A stretch of 64,000 nucleotides of DNA from Xanthomonas sp. CFBP 8443 (lineage in GTDB: Bacteria; Pseudomonadota; Gammaproteobacteria; Xanthomonadales; Xanthomonadaceae), in the NCBI RefSeq assembly GCF_025666195.1, contig NZ_CP102592.1, forward strand, positions 2,170,001 to 2,234,000, written 5' to 3'. This document shows positions 17,781 to 27,055 of the stretch, piece after piece (position 1 is the stretch's first letter; every line of letters begins with the position of its first letter). The position numbers and the translations under genes are program-made. Under the pieces are notes generated by a model that saw nothing but the letters and a program-made list of their open reading frames with translations, was not told the origin of the DNA and did not search any database.

Positions 17781-19107
17781 CGCTGTTCTCGTCCTGCAGC
17801 TTGCTCAGCAGCAGCTTGTCCACGCGCGCGCCGTCCAGGTCGACGACCTCGATGCGCCAGCCGGCCCAGTCGAAGAACTCGCCGGCATGCGGGATGCGGC
17901 CGAAGTAGTAGATGCACAGCCCGGCCAGGGTGTTGTAGTCGCCTTCCTCGGCGTTGGGCAGCTCGGCGCCGCCGAGCAGTTCGCGCAGATCCTCGATCGC
18001 CAGCGAGCCGTCGATCAGCAGCGAGCCGTCGGCGCGGGTGACCACCAGCGCGTCCTCGTCGGCGTTGTCCACCGACTGCAGGCGCCCGACCACCGCGCCC
18101 ATCAGGTCGCTGATGGTCACCAGGCCCTGGATCTCGCCGTACTCGTCCACCACCAGCGCCATCGACTGCTGTTCCTCGCGGAAGATCTCCAGCAGCTTCA
18201 TCGCGTGGGTGGATTCGGACACGAACAGGGCGTCGCGCAGGCTCTGGAACAGCTGGGTGGCGTTGCCGTCCATGCGCGTGACCAGCGATTTCACTTCCAG
18301 CACGCCGGCGATGTCCTGGTCGCTGCCGCGGTACACCGGGTAGCGCGAGAACTCGTGCTCGCGCATGGTCTGGAAATTGCGCTCGGCCTCGGCATTGGCG
18401 TCGAGCCAGGCGATGCGGTTGCGCGGCGTCATCAGGCTGTCGGCGGTGCGGTCGCCCAGGCGCATGACCCGGTTCATCATGTCGCGCTCGTGGGTGTCGA
18501 TCACGCCGGCTTCGTGGCTTTCGGCCACCAGCATGCGGATCTCCTCTTCGGTCACCGACGCCGACTGCTCGTTGCCCAGGCCGAGCACGCGCAGCACCAG
18601 CCGGGTCGAGCGCGACAGCACCCACACCGCCGGCGCGGCGATCAGGGCCAGCCAGCTCATCGGCACCGCGACGAATCCGGCGATGGCTTCCGAGCGCGTC
18701 AGCGCCAGGCGTTTAGGCACCAGTTCGCCGAAGATCAGCGTCAGGAAGGTGATTAGCACGATCGCCAGGGTCTTGCCGATCATCGCCGAGTAGGGCTGCG
18801 GCTGGCCGACCAGGCTGAAGGTGGCCGACAACGCCGGGAACAGCGACTGCAGCTTGGTCGCGATCGCCTCGCCGATGGCCTCGCCGCCGAACACGCCGGT
18901 CAGGATGCCGATCGCGGTGATGCCGATCTGCACCGTGGACAGGAAGTTTTCCGGGTTCTCGGCCAGCGCCAGCGCCTTGGCCGAGCGCGTGCTGGACTGC
19001 GCCATCTGCTTCAGGCGGCTCTTGCGCGAGGTCATCAGCGACATCTCGGACATCGCGAAGAAGCCGTTCAGCAGCACCAGGGCGGCCACGATCAACAGTT
19101 CAAGCAT
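17764..19107 (-). CDS. Hemolysin-family / CorC-HlyC type transporter (CNNM-CBS-CorC)
   Basis: 447-aa membrane protein. An N-terminal CNNM domain with about four transmembrane helices (LLIVAALVLLNGFFAMSEMSLMTSRKSRL) is followed by two CBS repeats (~215-345, including PRNRIAWLDANAE and IQGLVTISDLMGAVVG) and a C-terminal CorC/HlyC transporter-associated domain (GSLAIEDLRELLG). Relatives are linked to magnesium/cobalt efflux; the ion here is not shown. The ATG at 19107 is chosen because the CNNM helix begins at once; an upstream in-frame extension is proline/arginine-rich noise. Confidence 0.9.
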   Translation of the reverse strand: MLELLIVAALVLLNGFFAMSEMSLMTSRKSRLKQMAQSSTRSAKALALAENPENFLSTVQIGITAIGILTGVFGGEAIGEAIATKLQSLFPALSATFSLVGQPQPYSAMIGKTLAIVLITFLTLIFGELVPKRLALTRSEAIAGFVAVPMSWLALIAAPAVWVLSRSTRLVLRVLGLGNEQSASVTEEEIRMLVAESHEAGVIDTHERDMMNRVMRLGDRTADSLMTPRNRIAWLDANAEAERNFQTMREHEFSRYPVYRGSDQDIAGVLEVKSLVTRMDGNATQLFQSLRDALFVSESTHAMKLLEIFREEQQSMALVVDEYGEIQGLVTISDLMGAVVGRLQSVDNADEDALVVTRADGSLLIDGSLAIEDLRELLGGAELPNAEEGDYNTLAGLCIYYFGRIPHAGEFFDWAGWRIEVVDLDGARVDKLLLSKLQDENSDDITG

Positions 19108-19358
19108 GCGCGCGCTCCCTGGCGGCAAGGGAGGCGAGGACACGGGCGCCGAGGCGGCGCGGGGGAGGGGGGCTGGGGTGGTCGTCCATAGGGTGCGCCT
19201 AGCGACGGCGCGGCGGCATGGTAGCAAACCCGGGCGGCCGCCGCGTCCACATCGCGCTGACGCGACGCCACCGGTCGCCGGATTACCCCGTTTTGTCAGC
19301 AAACAGTCATAATTCCGCCCCGGTGCCGTCCCTCCCGCGACGGCGGGAAGCGCGTTTC

Positions 19359-19988
19359 ATGTTCTCGTTGCAGACCATCTTCGGTTCCGGCAAGCAGTTC
19401 TACACCCTGCTCGACGAAGCGGCGCAGGCCGCCTACGACAGCACCAAGGCACTGCATTCGATGATGCGCCAGGCCTCGGACCGGCAGCCGGCGCTGGACG
19501 CCTTCAAGCTGGCGCGGCTGCGCGAGCGCGCCGCGTCCGACAAGATCGGCCAGGCGCTGGTCGACAGCTTCATGACCCCGATCGAGCGCGAGGACATCGA
19601 GGCGCTGGGCTCGGCGCTGTACAAGATCCCCAAGCAGGTGGAGAAGTTCGCCGACCGCTATTCGCTGGCGGTGCAGCACCTGGAGCACATCGATTTCGCC
19701 CCGCGCGCGGCGATGCTGGAGCAGGCCGCGGCGGTGGTGGTGGAGATGGTCCACGACCTGCGCAACATGCACCTGGACCGGATGAGCGCGCTCAACGACA
19801 AGCTGCGCTCGCTGGAGAACGAGGCCGACCGGCTGATGCTGGAGCTGTACCGCGACATCTATTCCGGGCGCCTGGACAACCTGCAGATGTTCCTGCTCAA
19901 GGAGTTCTTCGAGATCCTGGAGAAGGCCATCGACCGCTGCCGCGAGGCCGGCGTGGTGGTCTACCAGATCGTGCTGAAGAACTCGTAA
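19359..19988 (+). CDS. DUF47-family phosphate transport regulator (PhoU-like)
   Basis: 209-aa all-helical protein of the TIGR00153/DUF47 family, related in fold to PhoU. Segments include MFSLQTIFGSGKQFYTLL at the start and RDIYSGRLDNLQMFLLKEFFEILEKAID near the end. Family members sit next to PiT transporters and are thought to control them. Here pitA follows 97 nt downstream on the same strand. The ATG at 19359 is preceded by GGAAGCGCG. Confidence 0.9.
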   Translation: MFSLQTIFGSGKQFYTLLDEAAQAAYDSTKALHSMMRQASDRQPALDAFKLARLRERAASDKIGQALVDSFMTPIEREDIEALGSALYKIPKQVEKFADRYSLAVQHLEHIDFAPRAAMLEQAAAVVVEMVHDLRNMHLDRMSALNDKLRSLENEADRLMLELYRDIYSGRLDNLQMFLLKEFFEILEKAIDRCREAGVVVYQIVLKNS

Positions 19989-20085
19989 TGGGTACGGTCC
20001 GGATCCGCTGCATGCGCGGCCGTGCCGCCATGCCCGCCGCCGCGACGTCGGCCTTCGGCGCTGCCGCCGGCGCGAGGAGCGCACG

Positions 20086-21207
20086 ATGCTGACGCTGGTC
20101 CTGATCGTGATCCTGGCCGCGTTGGTGTTCGAGTTCATCAACGGCTTCCACGACACCGCCAACTCCATCGCCACGGTGGTCGCGACCAAGGTGCTCAGCC
20201 CCGGCTGGGCGGTGACCCTGGCCGCCGGCATGAACCTGGTCGGCGCGCTGACCGGCACCGCGGTGGCGATGACCATCGCCTCGGGCCTGCTCAACACCGA
20301 CGTGGTGACGGTCACCCCGCAGGTGATCCTGTGCGCGCTGCTCGGCGGCATCGTCTGGAACCTGATCACCTGGTGGAAGGGCCTGCCGTCCTCGTCCTCG
20401 CACGCCTTGATCGGCGGCCTGTGCGGCGCCGGTCTGGGCGCGGCGCACAACAACTGGGGCGCGCTGATCTGGTCGCAGAACGTGGGCGACTGGGCCAAGA
20501 ACAAGGGCCTGCTGTGGAAGGTGTTCGTGCCGATGATCACCTCGCCGATCGCCGGCTTCCTGCTCGGCATCGCGGTGATGCTGCTGCTGTGGGCGCTGAT
20601 CGCCGGCCTGTCCAAGGTCGGCGGGCGCATCGGCCGGCTGGCGCGGCCGCGCTGGGTCAACGCCTTCTTCGGCAAGGCGCAGATCGCCTCGGCCGCGTAC
20701 ATGGGCTACGCGCACGGCCACAACGACGCGCAGAAGACCATGGGCATCATCGCCATGACCCTGGTCGGCGCGCAGAGCACCGGCGCGCTGGACGACCTGC
20801 CGGCGTGGCTGGCGTTCCTGCACCCGGCCGCCAGCCAGGGCCAGGGCATCGCCACCTGGATCGTGCTGACCTGCGCGGTGGTGATGGCCGCCGGCACCGC
20901 CTCGGGCGGCTGGAAGATCATCAAGACGCTGGGCCACAAGATGGTCAAGCTGCACCCGATCCACGGCTTCGCCGCGGAGACCAGCTCGGCGACGATCCTG
21001 ACCCTGGCCGCGCACTTCGGCATGCCGGTGTCCACCACCCACAGCATCTCCACCGCGATCATGGGCGTGGGCTTCGCCAAGAACCCGCGCTCGCTGCGCT
21101 TCGGCGTGATCGAGCGCATCGTCTGGGCCTGGATCCTGACGATTCCGGCGGCCGCCGGCGTGGCGTATTTGATTTTCCGATTGTTTGCGCTGTTTGGTTG
21201 GACGTGA
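20086..21207 (+). CDS. pitA: Inorganic phosphate transporter, PiT family
   Basis: 373-aa membrane protein that couples phosphate, probably as a metal-phosphate complex, to the proton gradient. Both halves carry the PiT signature: GFHDTANSIATVVATKVL near residue 22 and GHNDAQKTMGIIAMTL near 212. About ten hydrophobic helices are visible, with a central hydrophilic loop. It forms a two-gene unit with the upstream DUF47 regulator. A ribosome site GAGGAGCGC precedes the ATG. Confidence 0.94.
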   Translation: MLTLVLIVILAALVFEFINGFHDTANSIATVVATKVLSPGWAVTLAAGMNLVGALTGTAVAMTIASGLLNTDVVTVTPQVILCALLGGIVWNLITWWKGLPSSSSHALIGGLCGAGLGAAHNNWGALIWSQNVGDWAKNKGLLWKVFVPMITSPIAGFLLGIAVMLLLWALIAGLSKVGGRIGRLARPRWVNAFFGKAQIASAAYMGYAHGHNDAQKTMGIIAMTLVGAQSTGALDDLPAWLAFLHPAASQGQGIATWIVLTCAVVMAAGTASGGWKIIKTLGHKMVKLHPIHGFAAETSSATILTLAAHFGMPVSTTHSISTAIMGVGFAKNPRSLRFGVIERIVWAWILTIPAAAGVAYLIFRLFALFGWT

Positions 21208-21305
21208 GGGATTGGGGAGTCGGGATTAGGGATGCGTAGAAGCGGGTCTGGCGTGCTCCGGAACCTTGCTCTTGCCAATCCCGAATCCCCAATCCCGAAT
21301 CCCGG
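21208..21305. repeat. GGGATTGGGGA inverted repeat pair
   Basis: The pitA/S10-peptidase convergent gap. The left arm, 21208-21233, is GGGATTGGGGAGTCGGGATT-like. The right arm, 21275-21305, is its complement type (AATCCCGAATCCCCAATCC). The arms can fold into a long hairpin and may act as a bidirectional terminator. They belong to the family also seen at 14043-14369. Confidence 0.8.
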
Positions 21306-22814
21306 CTAGTTGGCGCGATACATCGCCAGCACATCCCCGCGCAACGCGCGCTGGCTGTCGGCGCGGTTGTAGAACATGTGGCCGCCGGGGTAGTTCTTGA
21401 CCTGCACCCGGGTCGGGTCGTTGCCCATCACCGGCATCTGGTCCACGGTCAGCACCGAGCCCATGAACGGGCACGACAGGTCGTTCCAGCCGTGCACGAT
21501 CAGCACCCGCAGCTTGGGGTCGATCGCCACCGCCTGGCGCAGTTCGGTCACCGAACCCTTGCGCAGTTCGTCGTTCCAGTCCCACAGCTTGTTCACGCCG
21601 TAGTTCAGCGCCTGGTAGCGCGCATCGACCTTCCAGCCGACCACGCGGGTCACGAAGTCGACCATCGCGGTGGTGGTCGGGGCGATGATGCTGTCCAGCA
21701 GCGGATCGTTGGCGCGCTGCTCCGGCGCGTTCGGGAACGGATCGAACGCGGTCACGTTGGAGTCGTAGCGGCTGCCGAGCTGGCCCTTGTCGCGGAACAC
21801 CTCGCGCAGGTAGGCCTGGGTTTCCAGGCGGCCGCCGGCGCGGCGCACGTACACCGGGTCCAGCCCGGTCATCGCCGCCACCTGCTGCACCATGCGCTCG
21901 CTGCCGGCCGTGTCCGAACGCCCGCGCAGCAGCGCGGTGACGTAGTCGCCGCGGGTGTAGTCGATCACCTGGCGCATCGCTTCCGGGGTCAGTCGCTGCT
22001 CGCGCTCCAGGTGCGCGGCGGCGATCGAGGGCAGGGTCAGCATCCACGCCAGCGGCGACACGTCGCCGTTGTCGTCCAGGGTCGGGTTGAGGTACGGCGA
22101 GACCAGCACCACGCCGTTCATCGCCACGCCCAACTGGGTCTGCAGGTAGTGGGTGATGCGCGGGCCGCGGAAACCGCCGTAGCTCTCGCCGACCAGGTAC
22201 TTGCGCGACTGCAGGCGCTGGTTCTTCAGCAGCCAGTCGTAGATCGTGCGCGACAGGTACTCGACGTCGGCCTGCGGGTTGTAGAACTGTTTCTTGGCCT
22301 CCTCGTCGCCGATCCGCGAACGGCTGAAGCCGGTACCGACCGGGTCGATGAACACCAGGTCGGTGAAATCCAGCCAGGTGCCGGGGTTGTCGTGCAGCGT
22401 CGCCGGCGCCGAGGCGCTGTCGCCCTCGCTGCCGAAGGCGACCACCTTCGGCCCGATCGCGCCCAGGTTGAGGTAGACCGACGCGGCGCCGGGGCCGCCG
22501 TTCAAGGCGAAGGTGACCGGCCGGTCCTTGCCGTCCACGGTGTAGGCGGTGAACACCACGTCGGCGACGACCTTGCCCTGCGCGTCCTTCACCGGCAGCG
22601 TGCCGACCGTGGCGGTGTAGCTGAGCGACTTGCCGTCGACGCGGGTGACCTGGCGCACCTTCGCATCGGCCGGCAGCGCGGCCGGCTTGGCCTGTTCGGC
22701 GCTGTCGGCCTTGTCCGTTTTGTCCGTCTTGTCGGCATCGGCGGCCAGTGCAGCGGTCATCGGCAGAACGGCCAGCAACAGCGCGGCCAGCAGGGGCTTG
22801 GACAGGGTCGGCAC
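21306..22814 (-). CDS. S10-family serine carboxypeptidase-like peptidase, secreted
   Basis: 502-aa alpha/beta-hydrolase peptidase. A signal peptide (MPTLSKPLLAALLLAVLPM, probable cleavage after ALA near residue 24) predicts export. The catalytic set of family S10 is visible: Ser near 210 in VGESYGGFRGPR, Asp in VHGWNDLSCPFMG, and His in YPGGHMFYNR near the C-terminus. The oxyanion-side motif FALNGGPGAASVYLNLG is also typical. Bacterial members are periplasmic or outer-membrane-associated and poorly characterised. It is divergent from cdh, sharing a 172-bp promoter region. Confidence 0.93.
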   Translation of the reverse strand: MPTLSKPLLAALLLAVLPMTAALAADADKTDKTDKADSAEQAKPAALPADAKVRQVTRVDGKSLSYTATVGTLPVKDAQGKVVADVVFTAYTVDGKDRPVTFALNGGPGAASVYLNLGAIGPKVVAFGSEGDSASAPATLHDNPGTWLDFTDLVFIDPVGTGFSRSRIGDEEAKKQFYNPQADVEYLSRTIYDWLLKNQRLQSRKYLVGESYGGFRGPRITHYLQTQLGVAMNGVVLVSPYLNPTLDDNGDVSPLAWMLTLPSIAAAHLEREQRLTPEAMRQVIDYTRGDYVTALLRGRSDTAGSERMVQQVAAMTGLDPVYVRRAGGRLETQAYLREVFRDKGQLGSRYDSNVTAFDPFPNAPEQRANDPLLDSIIAPTTTAMVDFVTRVVGWKVDARYQALNYGVNKLWDWNDELRKGSVTELRQAVAIDPKLRVLIVHGWNDLSCPFMGSVLTVDQMPVMGNDPTRVQVKNYPGGHMFYNRADSQRALRGDVLAMYRAN

Positions 22815-22986
22815 GGTGGGCGCTCGGCAGAAGGGAAGCCGGCATGCTAGGCCGCGCCGAGGCGCTGGCGGATGTGCACAAAGGCATGGTCGAGGCGGGT
22901 CGCCGGCGTGCGTGCCGGCCTCGGCGCGAAGCGTTATCGGCGCCGGCTACAATCGCCGCCGTCTTCGCGCTGCCCGGTCGGTCGTC

Positions 22987-23868
22987 ATGTTCGCCGCTCG
23001 CTCGTGGCCACAGGCCGCGTTGCCGCTGTTGCTGCTGGTCGGCTGCGCCACGCCGCCGCCCGCGCCACTCGTGTCGCCCGGCTCGCCGGCCGCACAGGAT
23101 CCGCATGCGCATGATCGCCAGCGCCTGTGGCGGCTGCTGGACACGCAGTGCCTGCCGGCCGCGCGCGCCGGCCGCGATCCGGCGCCATGCAGCGAGGTGC
23201 ATCCGCAACGCGGACAACGCTACGCGCTGATGAAGGACCTGCGCGGCGCCTCTCAATACCTGTTGATCCCGACCGTGCCGGTCAGCGGCATCGAAGACCC
23301 GCGCGCGCGGGCCGCGACCGCGCCGAACTGGCTAGCGCTGGCCTGGCAGGCGCGGTCGCGGGTCGAGCGGGTGCTGCGCCGGCCATTGCCGCGCACCTAC
23401 GCCAGCCTGGCGATCAATGCGCCGGTCGCGCGCTCGCAGGACCAGTTGCACGTGCACATCGATTGCCTGGATCCGCAGGTGCGCGCGCAGCTGGACACGC
23501 TGCAGGCGCGGATCGGGCCGGATTGGGCGCCGTTGCCGCAGCGCCTGCATGGCCATGTCTATCGCGCGATGCGCCTGGACGGCGCGGACCTCAACGCGCG
23601 CCCGTTGGCGTTGCTGGCGGGCAGCCTGCCGACGCCGCAGGCCATGGCGCGGCAGACGCTGGCGGTGGTCGGGGCGCGTTTCGGGGACGGCCGCCCCGGG
23701 TTCCTGTTGCTGGCCGGGGAGGCGGACCAGGGCGATGGCGGCGGCGGCGCGGAGGAACTGCAGGATCACGGCTGCACCGCGCTGGCACCGCGCGCCGGCG
23801 CCGCGATGGGGTCTACCAGGCCAGCGCCGGATCCGGATCCGGGCAGCGCGGCAGCGGCCGGCAGATGA
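22987..23868 (+). CDS. cdh: CDP-diacylglycerol pyrophosphatase, lipoprotein-type N-terminus
   Basis: Hydrolyses CDP-diacylglycerol to CMP and phosphatidate. The 293-aa product begins with a lipoprotein-like signal (LPLLLLVGCATPP). The Cdh core is seen in LWRLLDTQCLPA, YALMKDLRGASQYLLIPTVPVSGIEDP, NWLALAWQARSRV, INAPVARSQDQLHVHIDCL with the HxHxx nucleotidase motif, and GGAEELQDHGC near the end. The start at 22987 places the signal directly at the N-terminus. Its last 56 bases overlap the 3' end of the opposite-strand 507-aa gene, so its C-terminal tail (PAPDPDPGSAAAAGR) may be an added stretch. Confidence 0.9.
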   Translation: MFAARSWPQAALPLLLLVGCATPPPAPLVSPGSPAAQDPHAHDRQRLWRLLDTQCLPAARAGRDPAPCSEVHPQRGQRYALMKDLRGASQYLLIPTVPVSGIEDPRARAATAPNWLALAWQARSRVERVLRRPLPRTYASLAINAPVARSQDQLHVHIDCLDPQVRAQLDTLQARIGPDWAPLPQRLHGHVYRAMRLDGADLNARPLALLAGSLPTPQAMARQTLAVVGARFGDGRPGFLLLAGEADQGDGGGGAEELQDHGCTALAPRAGAAMGSTRPAPDPDPGSAAAAGR

Positions 23869-25336
23869 AGGCCAGGATGTAGATGCTGTCGTCGCGTGGC
23901 GCCGCTGCCTGCGCGGGCACGGCCGGCGCCGTGGGAGCCACGGGCGCGACCTCGGCCACGCGCAGGTCGCGCGCATACGCATCCAGGCGCAAGCGCCGCA
24001 ACGTCGCCTGCGCGGCCACCGGCTGCGCCGCGACCGGTGCCGGCCGCCCGATCGCGATGCGCGGCCGCAGCGTCGATGCGGCGACGGCGCGCAGCGGCAT
24101 GCGCAGCGTCGTGGCGGCGGCCGGCGCCGCCATCTCCGGGGCGCCGCGCGGCGCAATCATGATCGCCGGCCGCCGGCGAATCCCGATCGGCCCCTCGGGC
24201 ACGCGCGGGAGCAGCCGCGGCCGGACGATCCGGGTCGGGCTCAACCGCAGCTGCCGCAGCAGCATCGGGTCGAACCCCAGCGCGGCGTTGGGCGCCGTCG
24301 GTGCCGGCGCGCTCGGCTTGCGCTGCACCTGGATGTCGCGCGCGAACACCACGGCCACCGGATAGGCGGTGCACAGGCCTTGCGCAGGAGACTGGCCGTC
24401 GCTGAGCTGCCGGTTGGCATCGGCGAAGCGCCAGAAGCGTGCCGCGAAGGCGTCAGCGCTGAACCAGGGGCGGATCAGCGCCGCCGAACTGAACTCGAAG
24501 CGCAGTGAGGCGATGCCCGCGTCGCCGCCGGCTCCCAGTCGTGCGCGCATCTCTGCCGGCGCCTCGGCCAGCGCCGCATCGATTTCCGCGCCGCTGAGTT
24601 CGAAGCGGCGCCAGGACCCTTCCTCCAGTGCGTTTCCGGGCGCATAGCTGGTCGGGTACACCTGCAACTGGTCGCTGGCGCGGGTCAGCGTGTCCATGTC
24701 GGGATTGCAGCGCCCTTTCCATTCGCTGAGCGTCTGCCACGGTGATTTTGCGCCGAGCCCGCTGACCTGGGCCTGCGCCTGTTCGACCGCATCGCGGTAG
24801 CCCAGCGCCGCCCAGTCGGCCATGGCATCGTCCAGCCCGCGTTGCAGGGCAGGCTGCTGCAGGTCGTGCCAGGCCTGCACCTGCGCCGCGTCGCCAGCGG
24901 TGGCGGTGGCCTGCTGCCCCAGGTAGTCCTGCTGCAGCAGCAGGTAGCGATCGCGATAGCTGCGGTAGGCGAGCGCGGCGTCGGTCGGCAGGCGCCGGCC
25001 GTCCTCGTCCTGCCGGTACAGCACCGCCGATGCGGCCTGGTAGTCGGCCTCTTCCTGCGCGCTGCGGGTGGACTGGGCGAATTCGGCTTCGCGCAGCACC
25101 TGCGCGTAGATGTCCCACAGCAGCGTCTGGCTGTCGCCGCTCCAGGCAGGGCCTTCGGGGATACGGTTGGCCAGCAACGAAAATTCGATCAGGTGCTGCA
25201 TCGTGCCGTCGCCGAGCAGGTCCAGCGCCGCAGGCGCGAACGCCAACGGCGTGACCGGGAAGCTGAGGTCGGTGTCGTCGCTGCCGAATACGTGTTCGGC
25301 CTTGGCCATCAAGGCCAGTTGGGCGGCTGCGTCCAT
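23813..25336 (-). CDS. Uncharacterised 507-aa protein, paralogue of its upstream neighbour
   Basis: No named family is recognised. There is no signal peptide or membrane helix. The N-terminal ~260 residues are helical and Ala/Gln-rich. The middle has LRFEFSSAALIRPWFSADAF, FWRFADANRQLSDGQSPAQG and LCTAYPVAVVFARDIQV. A ~120-residue Pro/Arg/Ala-rich low-complexity stretch follows (RPRLLPRVPEGPIGIRRRPA and on), then the end DSIYILAFICRPLPRCPDPD. The segments RPWF, SDG..PA.GL..AYP....(A/V)RD and the C-terminal F-C-P-PDP pattern match the neighbouring 525-aa protein, so the two are divergent paralogues. It starts 89 nt after that gene on the same strand. Its 3' end overlaps cdh. Confidence 0.8.
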   Translation of the reverse strand: MDAAAQLALMAKAEHVFGSDDTDLSFPVTPLAFAPAALDLLGDGTMQHLIEFSLLANRIPEGPAWSGDSQTLLWDIYAQVLREAEFAQSTRSAQEEADYQAASAVLYRQDEDGRRLPTDAALAYRSYRDRYLLLQQDYLGQQATATAGDAAQVQAWHDLQQPALQRGLDDAMADWAALGYRDAVEQAQAQVSGLGAKSPWQTLSEWKGRCNPDMDTLTRASDQLQVYPTSYAPGNALEEGSWRRFELSGAEIDAALAEAPAEMRARLGAGGDAGIASLRFEFSSAALIRPWFSADAFAARFWRFADANRQLSDGQSPAQGLCTAYPVAVVFARDIQVQRKPSAPAPTAPNAALGFDPMLLRQLRLSPTRIVRPRLLPRVPEGPIGIRRRPAIMIAPRGAPEMAAPAAATTLRMPLRAVAASTLRPRIAIGRPAPVAAQPVAAQATLRRLRLDAYARDLRVAEVAPVAPTAPAVPAQAAAPRDDSIYILAFICRPLPRCPDPDPALAW

Positions 25337-25425
25337 TGCAGGCGATTCCTTGAAGAAGGGAACATCGGGCGTGCGCAAGGCGGCAGGCGGCCGTTCGGCC
25401 GCCCGCCACTGCGACGCGGCGCCGC

Positions 25426-27003
25426 TCAGATCCAGTCGGTGATGCTGGGCAGCGGATCCGGCGACTTCGGGAACACGTGGCACTTGAAGCCGATGATCTG
25501 GGTGCCGTCGACCTTCATCGTCTGGCTTTCGCGGTCGTAGTGCCCCTGGCTGGAGCGCTCGCCGCTGGCCGAGCTGCGCCCGTGCGAACCGCCCATATGG
25601 AACGGACCGAACGAGAACACGCCGCCGCCGCTGGCGGAGGAGCGCTGCCAGGACTCGGCCATGTCGCTGAAGCCGGAGGACTTGGCGAAGCACAAGGTGA
25701 GGTCGCGGACCAGGATCAGCGAGGTCGGGTAGGCCGGCAGCAGGCCCTTGGCCGGGGTCGCGCCGTCGGAGGCGAACTGGCCCTTGGCCTCGGGGTTGTT
25801 CTGGTCCATGCGCCAGCTCTTGCTCATCAGGAACGAGGTCTTGAACCAGGGCCGCACGATCGGCATCTGCGCGATGCTGAACTTCATGCTGAAGTGCTCA
25901 GAATCGAACTGCACGTGCGACTGGCTTTCGCCGCTGGCGCTGCTGGCCTTGCCGCCGCCGGCAAAGATGCCCAGAAACCCGCCGCCGGCGCTGGTGCTGG
26001 AGCGGCGCATCGCATAGCTGGAGTTGCTGGAGTTGTTGTAATCGGCGGAGCTGAAGCCGAATTCGGTCCAGCCGGCGTTGTCCATGAAGTTGCCCGGCAC
26101 CACCGAGCTGTAGAAGAAGTCGCTGCCGGACGGGCCGCCGGTCAACCGTGCCTTTTCCAGGTCGTCACGGTACTGCTGCTTGAGCAGGGCCATGTCGCGC
26201 TGCATCACCTGGTCGATGAACGCGGCGATCTGCTCGTAGTCGTTCTTGTAGCCGTTGGACACCCAGTCGGACATCGCCGCCTTGACCTTGTTGCGCAGGA
26301 TGTTGGCGTTGATCGCCCAGTTCTGCACTGCGCGCTGCGTGGACGCAGCCAGGGCGTCGATGCGCTGATTGTTGTATTCCAGCGCTGCGCTCATGTAGTC
26401 GACCATCTTCTCGTTGTAGGCCTTGACCAGCGGGCTTGGCTCGGTGACCTCGACCTCGCTGTCGTCGATCAGGTTCTTTTTCTTGGTTGTTGTCTGCAGC
26501 AGGCCGCGGAACTTCTCGATCTTCTTCTTGATGTCATCCGGCAGCTCGTTGTGCATGACCTGGCTCATGCGCAGGATGTAGTCGTAGCGCTCGGACAATG
26601 TGCCTTCGTTGTTCATCACGCTCAGTGCGGCGAACTGGTTGTTGACGTTGGCGGCCAAGTCGGGCACGAAGTCGACCAGACGCGCGAAATTTTCTGCCTG
26701 TAGGATCAGTTGCCCTGCATCGCTGCCTTTGTACTCTTCAAGTTGTGCAGGGGTCATTTCCGGTGCGGTGGTGCTGCCATCGGGCTGGGCCGTCCGCGTT
26801 TCCTCCAGCGCGGCCTTGCGCACCACGCCGGTTAGGCCCTGCTTCATGAAGCGCACGTCCTCGGGCTGCAGCGGAATGCCGGGCGTGGCCCAGCTGAAGA
26901 AATTGTCCTCGGATTTGGGGACGGTATCGTCGCCGTTGGTGAGGACGTTGTAGACCTTGCCCATGACCGAGTTGAGCATGACGTCGGGAGTGACGAGTGG
27001 CAT
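25426..27003 (-). CDS. Uncharacterised 525-aa protein, paralogue of its downstream neighbour
   Basis: No named family is recognised. Residues ~1-290 are largely helical and charged (NDLxxYDYILRMSQVMHNELP-type segments, KAAMSDWVSNGYKNDYEQIA). A Ser/Gly-rich section (SSADYNNSSNSSYAMRRSST, then GGGFLGIFAGGGKASS) leads into FSIAQMPIVRPWFKTSFL, SKSWRMDQNNPEAKGQFASD and LLPAYPTSLILVRDLTLCFA. A second Ser/Gly-rich loop precedes DGTQIIGFKCHVFPKSPDPL. No signal peptide is seen. The gene uses more A/T than its neighbours. It sits between the putative peptidase (53 nt upstream) and the 507-aa paralogue, all on one strand, consistent with one operon. Confidence 0.82.
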   Translation of the reverse strand: MPLVTPDVMLNSVMGKVYNVLTNGDDTVPKSEDNFFSWATPGIPLQPEDVRFMKQGLTGVVRKAALEETRTAQPDGSTTAPEMTPAQLEEYKGSDAGQLILQAENFARLVDFVPDLAANVNNQFAALSVMNNEGTLSERYDYILRMSQVMHNELPDDIKKKIEKFRGLLQTTTKKKNLIDDSEVEVTEPSPLVKAYNEKMVDYMSAALEYNNQRIDALAASTQRAVQNWAINANILRNKVKAAMSDWVSNGYKNDYEQIAAFIDQVMQRDMALLKQQYRDDLEKARLTGGPSGSDFFYSSVVPGNFMDNAGWTEFGFSSADYNNSSNSSYAMRRSSTSAGGGFLGIFAGGGKASSASGESQSHVQFDSEHFSMKFSIAQMPIVRPWFKTSFLMSKSWRMDQNNPEAKGQFASDGATPAKGLLPAYPTSLILVRDLTLCFAKSSGFSDMAESWQRSSASGGGVFSFGPFHMGGSHGRSSASGERSSQGHYDRESQTMKVDGTQIIGFKCHVFPKSPDPLPSITDWI

Positions 27004-27055
27004 GAAAGTGCTCCTTGCGATAGGAAGATGGGCGGCGTTCCCGCCGCCCTGGAGT

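Noticed and set aside
21306..23868. Long opposite-strand frames over the S10 peptidase and cdh genes
   Set aside because: They lack domains and the overlapping genes carry intact catalytic motifs.
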